A stretch of DNA of 64,000 nucleotides from Stenotrophomonas maltophilia (GTDB taxonomy: Bacteria > Pseudomonadota > Gammaproteobacteria > Xanthomonadales > Xanthomonadaceae). Shown piece after piece: positions 1 through 8,814 of this stretch. Made by a program: the position numbers and the translations under genes. The notes under the pieces were generated by a model. The model had not been told where the DNA came from. It searched no databases and worked only from the letters and a program-made list of their open reading frames with translations. Within the stretch, counting starts at the first letter, position 1. Every line of letters begins with the position of its first letter. Location of the stretch: positions 496,001-560,000 of the forward strand of contig NZ_NEQV01000002.1 of the NCBI RefSeq assembly GCF_002799245.1, read 5' to 3'.

Positions 1-1
1 G

Positions 2-1393
2 TGCCGCCTCACCGTCAAGGGTGAGAAATCCGACGCCGGCGTGTCCTCGTTCCAGGCGCTGGCCATGTCGATGGCCGGCCGCATGGGTATCGGCAACATC
101 GCCGGCGTGGCCACCGCCATCGCCTTCGGCGGCCCCGGTGCGATCTTCTGGATGTGGGTGATGGGCTTCCTCGGCGCGTCCACCTCGTATGTGGAATGCA
201 CCCTGGCGCAGATCTACAAGACCAAGGACGCCGAAGGCCGTTATCGCGGTGGCCCGGCGTACTACATCGAAAAGGCCATGGGCCTGAAGTGGTACGCGCT
301 GGCCTTTGCCTTCGCCACGATCATCGCCGCCGGCTTCCTGATGCCGGGCGTGCAGGCCAATGCCATCGCCGACAGCATCATCAACGCCTGCCGCGGCACC
401 GCACTGTGCGGCCCGCTCGATGGCCAGGCCTTCGGCATGGAATCGGTGCAGGCGCTGAAGCTGGGCATCGGCATCGTGGTCGCGCTGCTGCTGGGCGTGG
501 TGATCTTCGGCGGCGTCAAGCGCATCGCCAACTTCGCCGAAGTGGTGGTGCCGTTCATGGCCGCCGGCTTCATCCTGATGGCCATCGCCATCATGATCAT
601 CAACTACGACCGCGTGCCGGAGATGTTCAACATCATCTTCAGCAGCGCCTTCGGCACCCACGCCGCGTTCGGCGCGATGATGGGCCTGGCGGTGGAATGG
701 GGCATCAAGCGCGGCATCTACGCCAACGAAGCCGGCCAGGGCTCGGGCCCGCATGCGGCGGCGGCCTCGGAAGTCTCGCACCCGGCCAAGCAGGGCTACG
801 TGCAGGCCTTCGCGATCTACTTCGACACCATGATGGTGTGCACCGCCACCGCGTTCCTGATCCTGGCCAGCGGCACCTACAACGTGTATTCGGCGGCAGG
901 CGCCAGCGCCCCGCCGATCTTCCAGGGCCTGGCCGGCATTCCGGAAGGTGCGGGCTACGCCCAGGCCGGTGTGGAAGCGGTGCTGCCGGGCTGGGGTTCG
1001 GCGTTCGTGTCCATCGCCATCTTCTTCTTCGCCTTCACTACCATCATGGCGTACTACTACATGGCCGAGACCAACCTCAGCTATGTGAACCACAACAAGA
1101 AGCGCCCGCTCACCGTACTGGTGCTGCGCCTGGGCATCATCGGCATGGTGGTGTTCGGCGCGTTCCACAATGCAACCCTGGCCTGGGCGCTGGGTGACAT
1201 CGGCGTTGGCCTGATGGCCTGGCTGAACATCATTGCCATCCTCATCATCCAGAAGCCGGCGATGCTGGCCCTGCGTGATTACGAACGACAGAAGAAGCTC
1301 GGCCTTGATCCGATCTTCGACCCCGATGCCCTGGGCATCAAGAACGCCGATTTCTGGCGTCAACGCAAGCTGGAGTTGTCCCGTAGTGAATGA
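2..1393 (+). CDS. AGCS-family sodium:alanine/glycine symporter (5' truncated by window edge)
   Basis: The reading frame is open from the first bases, so the start lies upstream of the window and the first two or three helices are missing. The inner-membrane protein should import small neutral amino acids (alanine or glycine) with sodium. The family signature is clear: a GRMGIGNIAGVA segment, then GGPGAIFWMW, the YRGGPAYYIEKAMG loop and the later NEAGQGSGPHAAA segment, with alternating hydrophobic helices to the C-terminus. It is closely similar to the complete paralogue at 3457-4908, which serves as a length guide. The last codons overlap the GTG start of the methyltransferase gene, suggesting cotranscription. 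Substrate specificity cannot be read from the sequence. Confidence 0.92.
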   Translation, partial: CRLTVKGEKSDAGVSSFQALAMSMAGRMGIGNIAGVATAIAFGGPGAIFWMWVMGFLGASTSYVECTLAQIYKTKDAEGRYRGGPAYYIEKAMGLKWYALAFAFATIIAAGFLMPGVQANAIADSIINACRGTALCGPLDGQAFGMESVQALKLGIGIVVALLLGVVIFGGVKRIANFAEVVVPFMAAGFILMAIAIMIINYDRVPEMFNIIFSSAFGTHAAFGAMMGLAVEWGIKRGIYANEAGQGSGPHAAAASEVSHPAKQGYVQAFAIYFDTMMVCTATAFLILASGTYNVYSAAGASAPPIFQGLAGIPEGAGYAQAGVEAVLPGWGSAFVSIAIFFFAFTTIMAYYYMAETNLSYVNHNKKRPLTVLVLRLGIIGMVVFGAFHNATLAWALGDIGVGLMAWLNIIAILIIQKPAMLALRDYERQKKLGLDPIFDPDALGIKNADFWRQRKLELSRSE

Positions 1394-2219
1394 TCCCTGG
1401 AAGAATGCCCGCCGCCCGTCGTCGCGACCGCCGCGGGCCACCCCGCTGCCTCCGCGTGAGGGCGGCACTCCGCCACCACCGGGGCGTGGCAACGACGAGC
1501 TGCGCCTGTATGGCTGGAACGCCGTGCAGGCCCTGTTCGCCAAGCGTCCGCAGGCACTGCGCAAGCTGTATCTGGTGGATGAGTTGATTCCGCGCATGCA
1601 GCCGGTGTTGAAGTGGTGCGTGGCCAATCGCGTGGGCTATCGGGTCGTGGAGGAGGGTGACCTCAACAAGCTGGCAGCCACGACCCATCACGAAGGCCTG
1701 GTGGCCGACGTGCTGCGTGCCCCGGTCGTGCCGCTGGCGCAGTGGCTGGGCGATCTGGGTGAAGGCCCGGCGCTGGCGTTGTGGCTGGACGGTGTCGGCA
1801 ATCCGCACAACTTCGGCGCAATCCTGCGTTCGGCCGCGCACTTTGGCGTCAAAGCGCTGCTGCTGCCGGCCGGCAGCACCCTGGCGCTGTCGGGTGCCGC
1901 CGCGCGCGTTGCCGAGGGTGGGGCCGAGTCGGTGCCGCTGGTGCAGCTGCCGGAGAACGCACAGGCGATGGCGCAGTTGCGCGAGGCCGGTTTCGGCCTG
2001 GCCGCGACCCTGGTCGAGAGCGGTGATGACGTGTTCCGCGCGGCATTGCCGGCACGCCTGGTCTATGTGATGGGCGCCGAGGGTGAAGGCATGGACCGCA
2101 GCCTGGCCGCCCAGTGCGATCAGCAGGTATCCATTCCCGGCAGCGGCGCGGTGGAGAGCCTGAACGTGGCCTCGGCCACCGCCGTGCTGCTGGCGCAGTG
2201 GGCCAGCCGGCACGATTGA
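1386..2219 (+). CDS. TrmH/SpoU-family RNA 2'-O-ribose methyltransferase
   Basis: About 277 residues; the GTG start at 1386 overlaps the end of the symporter gene. The first ~38 residues are rich in Pro and Arg and likely disordered. A SpoU substrate-binding domain follows (RLYGWNAVQALF), then the alpha/beta-knot SAM-binding domain. The three knot motifs are visible: GNPHNFGAILRSA, YVMGAEGEGM and the C-terminal SLNVASATAVLL, where SAM binds and the dimer forms. It should methylate a ribose 2'-OH in rRNA or tRNA. RlmB-like (23S rRNA) activity is possible, but the target cannot be assigned from sequence. A longer in-frame start upstream would lie wholly inside the symporter gene and is unlikely. 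Confidence 0.88.
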   Translation: MNDPWKNARRPSSRPPRATPLPPREGGTPPPPGRGNDELRLYGWNAVQALFAKRPQALRKLYLVDELIPRMQPVLKWCVANRVGYRVVEEGDLNKLAATTHHEGLVADVLRAPVVPLAQWLGDLGEGPALALWLDGVGNPHNFGAILRSAAHFGVKALLLPAGSTLALSGAAARVAEGGAESVPLVQLPENAQAMAQLREAGFGLAATLVESGDDVFRAALPARLVYVMGAEGEGMDRSLAAQCDQQVSIPGSGAVESLNVASATAVLLAQWASRHD

Positions 2220-2223
2220 GTTG

Positions 2224-2290
2224 CCTCACCGCCTGCGCGGCGGGACCAGGGCCGCGCAGGTGAGGTGTGGGTCGAGCACGCTCGACCCAC
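2224..2290. repeat. Two adjacent intergenic dyads (REP/terminator-like)
   Basis: A first dyad (2224-2265) pairs CCTCACC and TGCGCGGC arms with a three-base bulge. A second, perfect dyad (2267-2290) has 11-base arms GTGGGTCGAGC around AC. They lie just after the methyltransferase stop. Either could act as a terminator or be a REP element; no T-tract follows. Confidence 0.6.
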
Positions 2291-2450
2291 GCATGCAGGG
2301 ATGACCTGCCCGTGCGCATGCTGCGTACCTGCGCGACGCATCAAGCGCGCTTTCCGCGAAGTCGCGCGAATTTGAAACTTACTTCATTGTGGTGCCCCTT
2401 CACGCGACGCAGGGTGGAAATCCATCCCGTGTCGAACAAAGGTGGTTTCC

Positions 2451-3443
2451 ATGCAATGTTTCCGTCGCCATGCCTCGATGGCATGCCTGGTGCTGGCGTC
2501 CACGATCCTTGCCACGGCCAGCGCGCACGCCGACGAGCGCAGCCTGGACGGCGTCAACTTCACCGGCCCGCTGATCACCCCCAATCCCGCAGGCATGCCA
2601 GCGGGGCATTGGTACATCGAACCCTACCTGGTCCGTGTCGACAGCCGCGACCATTTCGATGACCGCGGGAATCGCCGGCGCAGTGACGAGCGCAGCGGTG
2701 CCTGGGCGATGGTGGTGCCGATCATCTATGGCTTCAGCGAGCGGGTGACCGGCCAGGTCAACCTCAGCGCGTCGCGTGCCGAATCGGGAAGTGCGCGCAG
2801 CAGTGGCTTCCGCGCCGGCGATACCACCGCGCGCCTGCAGTACCTGCTGCAGGCCCCCAGTGCCGATGGCACCCGGCCGGCGGTATCGGTGGCCCTGGTG
2901 CAGCGCTTCAGCACCGGCAGCCACGATCGCATCACCGGCAACCCGCTGGATGCGCAGGGCGATGGCGTACAGCGCACCACGGCGGCGCTGGGCGTGCAGC
3001 AGGTGGTGTGGCTGGGCAATGACCGCCCGCTGCGCTGGCGCGGCCAGCTCACTGCGGGGCCGGCGCCGGCACGCACGGCCATTACCGGGGCCAGCGTCTA
3101 CGGCACCAGCGACAGCTTCCACGGGCATATCGCGCGTGGTTCGGTGCTGGGCCTGTCGGTCGGCGCCGAATACAGCTTCAACGAACGCTGGGTCGGGGTG
3201 ATGGAGATGGCCGCCAGCCGCGAAACCGGCCAGCGCCTGAGTGGTTTCGCACGCGATGCCGACGGTGAGATCCAGCGCATCGACGAGCGGCGCCCGGCCA
3301 GCCGCAGCGTGGCCCTGGCCCCGGCCGTGGAATACCACTTCAGTCCCTCGCTGGGCCTGATCGCCGGCGTGGAGTTCACCGTGGCCGGGCGCAACACCGG
3401 CCGCATCATCAGCCCCCAGGTCGCCCTGGGCATGTTCTTCTGA
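2451..3443 (+). CDS. Secreted or outer-membrane protein of unknown function
   Basis: 330 residues from the ATG at 2451, which has AAGGTGG seven bases upstream. Residues 1-27 form a signal peptide ending ASAHA. The mature part has no cysteine-rich or enzyme motif that I recognise. It alternates polar and hydrophobic residues, opens with an acidic/Arg stretch (VDSRDHFDDRGNRRRSDER), and ends in phenylalanine (VALGMFF), as outer-membrane beta-barrels often do. Segments such as GFSERVTGQVNLSASRAES and LGLSVGAEYSFNERW read like barrel strands. It lies 13 bp upstream of the second AGCS symporter, so the two may be cotranscribed. A porin-like or surface role is inference only. Confidence 0.7.
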   Translation: MQCFRRHASMACLVLASTILATASAHADERSLDGVNFTGPLITPNPAGMPAGHWYIEPYLVRVDSRDHFDDRGNRRRSDERSGAWAMVVPIIYGFSERVTGQVNLSASRAESGSARSSGFRAGDTTARLQYLLQAPSADGTRPAVSVALVQRFSTGSHDRITGNPLDAQGDGVQRTTAALGVQQVVWLGNDRPLRWRGQLTAGPAPARTAITGASVYGTSDSFHGHIARGSVLGLSVGAEYSFNERWVGVMEMAASRETGQRLSGFARDADGEIQRIDERRPASRSVALAPAVEYHFSPSLGLIAGVEFTVAGRNTGRIISPQVALGMFF

Positions 3444-3456
3444 CCGGGGCAGACGA

Positions 3457-4908
3457 TTGAACATCGAATCCATCATCAACACTCTGCTCGGCATCGTCTG
3501 GAGCCCGTACCTGGTCATGCTGTGCCTGCTGGCCGGGCTGTACTTCAGCATCCGCACGCGCTTCATCCAGTTGCGCGCGCTGCCGGACATGCTGCGCCTG
3601 ATGTTCCGCCATGAGCGTTCGGCATCGGGCGTTTCGCCGTTCCAGGCGCTGTCGATCTCACTGTCCAGCCGGGTCGGCGTGGGCAACATCGCCGGCGTGG
3701 CCATGGCCATCGCCTTCGGCGGGCCGGGCGCGATCTTCTGGATGTGGGTGGTGGCCTTCCTCGGCGCCTCCAGTGCCTTCATCGAATCCACCCTGGCGCA
3801 GATCTACAAGGACAAGGACGCCAAGGGCCAGTACCGCGGCGGCCCGGCGTACTACATCGAAAAGGGCCTGGGCCAGCGCTGGTATGCCGTGCTGTTCGCG
3901 CTGGTCACCGTGCTGGCCGGCGCACTGCTGGCCGGCACCCAGTCCAATGCCATCACCAGCGCGGTGAACGAAGCGTGGGACCTGCCGGTGGCGGGCACGA
4001 CGGCGGTGTTGCTGGCGGTGCTGGCGGTGATCCTGTTCGGTGGCGTGCGCCGCATCGCGCGCGTGGCCGAATGGGTAGTGCCGTTGATGGCCGTGGCCTA
4101 TCTGCTGGTGGCGGCGCTGGTGATGGTGCTCAACGCCGAAAAGGTGCCGGAGGTGATCATGCTGGTGCTGCGCAGTGCATTCGGCGTGGACGCCGCGTTC
4201 GGCGCGATGATCGGTACCGCCATCCAGTGGGGCGTGCGTCGTGGCGTGCTGTCCAACGAGGCCGGCATGGGCAGTGGTGCGCATCCGGCCGCCGCCGCCG
4301 AGGTCTCGCACCCGGTCAAGCAGGGCCTGGTGCAGTCGTTCTCGGTCTACATCGACACCATGGTGGTGTGCAGTGCCACGGCCTTCCTGATCCTCTCCAC
4401 CGGCCTGTACAACGTCTACGACCCGGCGGTGAATGGCATTCCGGATGAGGCACGGCTGCTGCTGGGCAATCTGCCCGGCGTGGAAGCCGGGCCGCGCTTC
4501 GTGCAGCACGCGGTGGGATCGGCGCTGCCCGGCTTCGGTCGTTCGTTCGTGGCGCTGGCGATCCTGCCGTTCGCGTTCACCACCATCCTGGCGCTGTACT
4601 ACATGGCCGAGACCAACGTCAGTTACCTGTGCCGGGACCGCCCGCGCCGCTGGGTGATGACGGTGTTCCAGCTGCTGTTCCTGGCGGCGGCAGGCTATTC
4701 GACGGTGAACAGCGCCACGATTGCCTGGTCGCTGGGTGACATCAGCGTTGGCCTGATGAGCTGGTTGAACATCATCGCCATCCTGCTGCTGCAGAAGCCG
4801 GCCCTGGCCGCGCTGCGCGATTACGAACAGCAGCGCAGGGACAACTGCGATCCACGGTACAAGCCGCAGCTGCTGGGTCTGCGCAACGGCGGTGTGTGGC
4901 AGGGGTAG
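3457..4908 (+). CDS. AGCS-family sodium:alanine/glycine symporter
   Basis: 483 residues, complete, with a TTG start (MNIESIINTLLGIVW). Multiple hydrophobic helices span the protein. The AGCS motifs appear in order: SSRVGVGNIAGVAMA near residue 70, GGPGAIFWMWV, YRGGPAYYIEKGLG, and NEAGMGSGAHPAAAAE near residue 268, followed by the C-terminal YEQQRRDNCDP tail. It probably imports alanine or glycine with sodium. It is a paralogue of the truncated gene at the window edge; even the C-terminal LRDYE segment is shared, which suggests an old tandem duplication now separated by two genes. No regulator is adjacent. The exact substrate is not predictable. Confidence 0.92.
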   Translation: MNIESIINTLLGIVWSPYLVMLCLLAGLYFSIRTRFIQLRALPDMLRLMFRHERSASGVSPFQALSISLSSRVGVGNIAGVAMAIAFGGPGAIFWMWVVAFLGASSAFIESTLAQIYKDKDAKGQYRGGPAYYIEKGLGQRWYAVLFALVTVLAGALLAGTQSNAITSAVNEAWDLPVAGTTAVLLAVLAVILFGGVRRIARVAEWVVPLMAVAYLLVAALVMVLNAEKVPEVIMLVLRSAFGVDAAFGAMIGTAIQWGVRRGVLSNEAGMGSGAHPAAAAEVSHPVKQGLVQSFSVYIDTMVVCSATAFLILSTGLYNVYDPAVNGIPDEARLLLGNLPGVEAGPRFVQHAVGSALPGFGRSFVALAILPFAFTTILALYYMAETNVSYLCRDRPRRWVMTVFQLLFLAAAGYSTVNSATIAWSLGDISVGLMSWLNIIAILLLQKPALAALRDYEQQRRDNCDPRYKPQLLGLRNGGVWQG

Positions 4909-4945
4909 CGTGCGAAGCCGATTGACGGCTTGCCCCACGGGAAGT

Positions 4946-4966
4946 GCGCCGGGTCAGGCCCGGCGC
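4946..4966. terminator. GC-rich dyad between convergent genes
   Basis: Arms GCGCCGGG and CCCGGCGC around a 5-base loop, lying between the convergent symporter and M28 peptidase genes. There is no clear T-tract, so it is a weak terminator candidate or a small palindrome. Confidence 0.4.
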
Positions 4967-4991
4967 GCTTCAATGACGGACTGTTGTGCCG

Positions 4992-6413
4992 TCATTCGTT
5001 CGGCGGCGTGGTCGCCTTGGCCTCGCTGCCGAAGCTGCCATCGGCTTCCGCCGCCAGGTACGCGAACACGGTGTACGCGGCCACGTTCTGCGCCAGCGCC
5101 TTCGGGTCGATCTTGTCCAGCGTGTCGTCGGCGGTGTGGTGCAGGTGGAAGTAGTCCGAACCATCCTGTGCCAGCCACGCCCATGCACCACCCTTGGCGG
5201 CCAGCGGGCCGACGTCCGGGCCCGGGCCGCCCTTGTCGGCCTGGTACTCGATGCCCAGCGGCTTCATCACATCGGCAATCTGCTTCGTCGCCTCGCGCGA
5301 ACCCTCCGGGTTCGGCGAACCGGTGTTGAACGCATAGATGCGGCCAGCACCGAAATCGCTCTCGGCGGCCAGCTGGTGCAGGGCCACGTCCTTGGCGTGC
5401 GCTTCAGCGTAGGCCTTGCCGCCATACAGGCCCTGTTCTTCGTTGGCGAAGGCGATCACGCGGATGGTGCGCTTCGGGGCCTGCTTGAGCTGGCCGATCA
5501 GATGGCCGGCGGCCATGGTGATGCCCACGCCCGCGCCGTCATCCACTGCGCCGGTGCCCAGGTCCCACGAATCCAGGTGACCACCAATCACCACCACTTC
5601 CTTCGGCAGGCTGCGGCCGGTGATCTCGCCGATCACGTTGTAGGAGGTGGCCGTGCCATCCCAACCGCAGTCCAGCGCGACCTTCACCGTGGTGCTGCCA
5701 CGGGCCAGCAAACGCGCCAGCTGGTCGGCATCGGGCACCGACAGCGCGGCCGACGGCACCGGAGTCAGGCCTTCGTCAAAGCGGGTGATGCCGGTGTGCG
5801 GCACGCGGTGCGAGTCGGTACCGGCCGAGCGCATCAGGAAGCCGACTGCGCCCTTGCGGATCGCTTCAGACGGGCCCTTGCTGCGGATCGCACCGCCGCG
5901 GCCGTAATCGCGGCCATCGCGGAATGGCAGCATCTGGTAATCGACGAAGGCGATCTTGCCCTTCAGCGAACCTGCCGGTGCGGCCTGCAGCGCCGCCAGG
6001 TCGGCGAAGCGCACCACTTCGGCTTCCACGGTGCCGCCCGGGCTGCCGCCCAGTGCCGTGATCTGCAGCGGCTGCGGGTTCCTGCCGGTCACGGCGGCGT
6101 GTTCGCTGCGGCGTTCCCACTTCGGGAACGTCACCGGCTCCTTCCATACCTTGTCAAAGCCCAGGGCCTTGAACTTGGCTTCGGCCCAGGCCACGGCGCG
6201 GGCGTCGGCTTCGCCGCCGGCAATGCGCGGGCCGATCTCGGTGGTGAGTGATTCGACCACCTTCCAGCCGGTGTCATCGGCCAGCGCCTGGTCGCGCAGC
6301 TGTGCGGCGGTGGCCAGCGACGCCGGGGGCAGGGTGGTGGTGTGCGGCGCCGCAAAGGCCGGGGCGGCCAGCAGGGCGAGGGAGGACGCGATGGCAAGGA
6401 CGCGGCGACGCAT
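4992..6413 (-). CDS. Secreted M28-family metallopeptidase with PA insert
   Basis: 473 residues from the ATG at 6413, chosen because CTGGAG sits a few bases upstream. Residues 1-21 form a signal peptide (ALLAAPAFA), so the enzyme works in the periplasm or outside. A PA-type insert occupies roughly residues 120-260. The catalytic M28 zinc site is complete: GGHLDSWD (His, Asp), DDGAG (bridging Asp), ANEEQG (catalytic Glu and Glu ligand), a downstream acidic ligand region, and HHTADDTLD (His). It should be an aminopeptidase or carboxypeptidase (PgcP or bacterial Q-peptidase type). It is monocistronic, followed by a dyad before the convergent symporter. The substrate is unknown. Confidence 0.9.
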   Translation of the reverse strand: MRRRVLAIASSLALLAAPAFAAPHTTTLPPASLATAAQLRDQALADDTGWKVVESLTTEIGPRIAGGEADARAVAWAEAKFKALGFDKVWKEPVTFPKWERRSEHAAVTGRNPQPLQITALGGSPGGTVEAEVVRFADLAALQAAPAGSLKGKIAFVDYQMLPFRDGRDYGRGGAIRSKGPSEAIRKGAVGFLMRSAGTDSHRVPHTGITRFDEGLTPVPSAALSVPDADQLARLLARGSTTVKVALDCGWDGTATSYNVIGEITGRSLPKEVVVIGGHLDSWDLGTGAVDDGAGVGITMAAGHLIGQLKQAPKRTIRVIAFANEEQGLYGGKAYAEAHAKDVALHQLAAESDFGAGRIYAFNTGSPNPEGSREATKQIADVMKPLGIEYQADKGGPGPDVGPLAAKGGAWAWLAQDGSDYFHLHHTADDTLDKIDPKALAQNVAAYTVFAYLAAEADGSFGSEAKATTPPNE

Positions 6414-6526
6414 GGACAACTCCAGGAAGGGACCTAAGCCCTGGAGCTTAACAGTCGTTCAGCCCGGCGCATGGGCGGGAGGTCATGGCTGGCGCGAACG
6501 CTGTTTTCCGCCATGTCCGGCAAAGC

Positions 6527-6552
6527 GAAAGCCCCGCCGGAGCGAGGCTTTC
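6527..6552 (-). terminator. Probable terminator downstream of mscL
   Basis: Inverted repeat GAAAGCCTCGC / GCGGGGCTTTC with a short loop, about 105 bp beyond the mscL stop on the minus strand. It is followed by a moderately T-rich stretch. A REP-like dyad lies between it and mscL. Confidence 0.5.
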
Positions 6553-6562
6553 ACAGGGTCAT

Positions 6563-6622
6563 GTAGAGCCGAGCCCATGCTCGGCTGCCTTGCAGATCAG
6601 CCGAGCGTGGGCTCGGCTCTAC
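6563..6622. repeat. GTAG-headed REP pair (SMAG-like)
   Basis: Two facing copies of GTAGAGCCGAGCC..GCTCGGCT form a long imperfect palindrome that begins GTAG and ends CTAC. This is the typical Stenotrophomonas GTAG repeat arrangement. Similar copies occur at 8784, 20882 and 36246. Confidence 0.85.
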
Positions 6623-6656
6623 AGGTGGGAGGGGCGCCCGTCGGCGCCGGGTACCC

Positions 6657-7061
6657 TTACTTCTTCAGGCTGTCGCGGATCTCGCGCAGCAGCACCACTT
6701 CCTCGGCAGGCGCGGCCGGGGCGGCTTCCTGCTTGCGCGACAGGCGATTGATCGCCTTGACCACGATGAAGATGGCAAAGGCCACGATCACGAACTGGAT
6801 GATGGTATTGATGAAGTCGCCGTAGCCAACCACCACGGCCGGAATCTCCTTGCCATCCGGACCCAAGTGAGCCGGCGACAGGGTCCAGGCCAGGCTGGAG
6901 AAGTCCACGCGGCCGATCAGGTAGCCCAGCGGCGGCATGATGATCTTCTCGACCAGCGCCGTCACGATCTTGCCGAAGGCCGCGCCGATCACCACGCCGA
7001 CGGCGAGGTCGATGACGTTGCCGCGCATCGCGAATTCCTTGAACTCGGTGAGCATTCCCAT
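6657..7061 (-). CDS. mscL: Large-conductance mechanosensitive channel MscL
   Basis: 134 residues, close to the family norm of about 136. MscL is a homopentameric inner-membrane pore that opens under membrane tension during hypo-osmotic shock. The N-terminal amphipathic helix ([23 protein letters not shown]) runs into TM1. A periplasmic loop holds [10 protein letters not shown], and TM2 is the [24 protein letters not shown] segment. The cytoplasmic C-terminal helix begins [13 protein letters not shown]. The start at 7061 is preceded by GGAG at good spacing. It is divergent from nothing and stands alone between the peptidase and a FAH-family gene. Confidence 0.97.
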   Translation of the reverse strand: MGMLTEFKEFAMRGNVIDLAVGVVIGAAFGKIVTALVEKIIMPPLGYLIGRVDFSSLAWTLSPAHLGPDGKEIPAVVVGYGDFINTIIQFVIVAFAIFIVVKAINRLSRKQEAAPAAPAEEVVLLREIRDSLKK

Positions 7062-7115
7062 TGTTGTTTTTCTCCGGTGGGGAAGTGGACAGCGCGCAGG
7101 GTAGCGCAGGTGATG

Positions 7116-7832
7116 TCAGCCGGCGATCACGCCGTGGCGCTCGGCCACGTTTTCCAGGCGGGCACTGAAGCGGTCGCCGGGCTTCAGTGCAGCCACCCCG
7201 GACGGGGTGCCCATGAATACCAGGTCGCCGGCACGCAGCTGCCACAGCTTGGACAGCTCATGCAGGATCTCCGGTACGTTCCAGATCATCTGGTCGAGCA
7301 GTGCCTGTTGGCGCACCTCGCCGTTGACTTCCAGCGACAGGTTCAGCGCGGCCAGGTCGCCGACTTCCGCGGCGTGGACGATTTCGCTGATCGGCGCGGA
7401 GGCATCGAAGCCCTTGGCCGCGTCCCACGGGTGGCCCTTGTCCTTGGCGGCGGCCTGCAGGTCGCGGCGGGTCAGGTCCAGGCCGACGGCATAGCCGTAG
7501 ACCAGCGCATCGGCGTCGGCCACGGCCAGCTCGCCTGCGGGCGCATCGCGGCCGATCGCCACCACCAGTTCCACTTCGTGGTGCAGGTTGGCGGTCGCCG
7601 GCGGGTAGGGGATGGCATCGTCGTGGCCGACCACGATGGCATCGGCCGGCTTGCTGAAGAACATCGGGCGGCCGCGGTCATCGGCCGCCGGCACCGCCGC
7701 GCCCATTTCGCGGGCGTGGTCGGCGAAGTTGCGGCCGACGCAGTAGATGCGGTGCACGGGGAAACTGCCGCCCCCGGCTACCGGCACACGCGGCAGGGCT
7801 ACGGCAGGGATCACATCGGAGACATCAGGCAT
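7116..7832 (-). CDS. Fumarylacetoacetate hydrolase (FAH) family protein
   Basis: 238 residues, the size of short FAH-domain enzymes such as FAHD1/YcgM-type acylpyruvases and oxaloacetate decarboxylases. Visible features are IYCVGRNFADHAREMG near the N-terminus, the substrate-loop motif PMFFSKPADAIV, the metal ligands in LHHEVELVV (two Glu) and GYAVGLDLTRRDLQ (Asp), and the C-terminal GTPSGVAALKPGD segment. A divalent metal would bind the two Glu and the Asp. It probably hydrolyses or decarboxylates a 2-oxo-dioic or acylpyruvate substrate. The neighbours give no pathway clue. Confidence 0.88.
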   Translation of the reverse strand: MPDVSDVIPAVALPRVPVAGGGSFPVHRIYCVGRNFADHAREMGAAVPAADDRGRPMFFSKPADAIVVGHDDAIPYPPATANLHHEVELVVAIGRDAPAGELAVADADALVYGYAVGLDLTRRDLQAAAKDKGHPWDAAKGFDASAPISEIVHAAEVGDLAALNLSLEVNGEVRQQALLDQMIWNVPEILHELSKLWQLRAGDLVFMGTPSGVAALKPGDRFSARLENVAERHGVIAG

Positions 7833-7907
7833 GCGGGCATCCAGGAAGGGCGTGCCCGCAGTCTAGAACGCATGGCGCCCGCCGTCAGCGGGCGCGGAAG
7901 GCGCGGA

Positions 7908-8189
7908 TCAGCGCGAGGCCGGCAATACCGGCTTGCGCACCACGCGGTACTCGCCTTCGACCACGGTCGGGTCGACCGGACGGGCAACGCCGGGCTTGCG
8001 CGAAGCCAGCAGCTTCCACGCCAGGCCGACCAGGATCATCGCCGCACCGACGAACACGCCGATGAACACCATCGCAGCCAGGATTGCCAGGCCAAGCAGG
8101 CCCACGGCAACGCGCACCAGCGGGTGACGCGGCTTGCGCGGCGCGAACAGGGTGCGGAACTGGTTGAAGGCGGATGCGCGATTGAACAT
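7908..8189 (-). CDS. Small inner-membrane protein of unknown function
   Basis: About 93 residues if translation begins at the ATG at 8189 (MFNRASAFNQFRTLF). An in-frame ATG at 8246 would add 19 residues; neither start has a good ribosome site. Two hydrophobic segments (VRVAVGLLGLAILAAMVFIGVFVG and AAMILVGLAWKLL) are preceded by a basic stretch (APRKPRHP), so the N-terminus is likely cytoplasmic. The tail PVDPTVVEGEYRVVRKP is soluble. I do not recognise a family. It is divergent from the Rieske gene. Confidence 0.6.
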   Translation of the reverse strand: MFNRASAFNQFRTLFAPRKPRHPLVRVAVGLLGLAILAAMVFIGVFVGAAMILVGLAWKLLASRKPGVARPVDPTVVEGEYRVVRKPVLPASR

Positions 8190-8367
8190 GGCGGCTCGAT
8201 AGGCTGGGATCAGCGAAACCAGAGTATCGGGACGCGCCACTGTCATTGAGTGAAAAACTCGTTAAATATAGCCTGTGCTTATTACGGATCAATGACTTGT
8301 GTTCATGTCGCAGCCAGTCACCTGAGTGGGCATGCGACAATGCGGGTTTACCGTCCGAGCCTTCGCC

Positions 8368-8703
8368 ATGACTGCCGCTGCTGCCCTGATCGCCCTTGAT
8401 GCCATTGCCGATGGCGCGTTTGCCGAGGTCGAAGCGGTGGTCGATGGCGATGCCGAATCGCTGGTGCTGTACCGCGACGGTGCGCAGGTGCGCGCGTTCC
8501 TGAACATCTGCCCGCACGCCGGCCGCCGCCTGGACTGGGCGCCGGGCCAGTTCCTGAAGAGCCGCGAGGGCCACCTGGTGTGTGCCGCGCACGGCGCCTC
8601 GTTCACGCTGGACAGCGGCGACTGCATCGCCGGCCCGTGCAAGGGCGACCGCCTGCGTGCGGTGCCGGTGGACGTGCGCGACGGGCAGGTCTACCTGGCC
8701 TGA
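8368..8703 (+). CDS. Rieske [2Fe-2S] ferredoxin-like protein
   Basis: About 111 residues from the ATG at 8368 (MTAAAALIALDAI). The two cluster-binding motifs are intact: CPHAGRRLDW (Cys-X-His) and CAAHGASF (Cys-X2-His), about 21 residues apart. The protein is soluble, of the small single-domain type that donates electrons or accompanies an oxygenase, rather than a bc1 subunit (no membrane anchor). The N-terminal extension available from upstream starts carries no conserved sequence. No oxygenase lies next to it, so the partner is unknown. Confidence 0.85.
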   Translation: MTAAAALIALDAIADGAFAEVEAVVDGDAESLVLYRDGAQVRAFLNICPHAGRRLDWAPGQFLKSREGHLVCAAHGASFTLDSGDCIAGPCKGDRLRAVPVDVRDGQVYLA

Positions 8704-8738
8704 GGCTGGATGATGTTGACCGAGAGGATGCTGATTGA

Positions 8739-8769
8739 GGTGGGTGCGGACCGTTGGTCCGCACCCACC
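8739..8769. repeat. Perfect 14-bp-arm dyad (REP type)
   Basis: GGTGGGTGCGGACC, spacer GTT, then its exact complement. The same palindrome core is a component of the 142-bp tandem array at 53302-53970. It sits between the convergent Rieske and SLC13 genes. Confidence 0.8.
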
Positions 8770-8783
8770 GCGCCAGGCCCATT

Positions 8784-8807
8784 GTAGAGCCGAGCCCATG
8801 CTCGGCT
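8784..8807. repeat. Single GTAG REP copy
   Basis: GTAGAGCCGAGCCCATGCTC followed by GGCT, one half of the pair seen at 6563-6622. It lies next to the 3' end of the SLC13 gene. Confidence 0.75.
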
Positions 8808-8814
8808 GCACGGC

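Noticed and set aside
1233..1385. Longer N-terminus for the SpoU methylase
   Set aside because: Would lie wholly inside the symporter gene in another frame; the GTG at 1386 gives the normal overlap.
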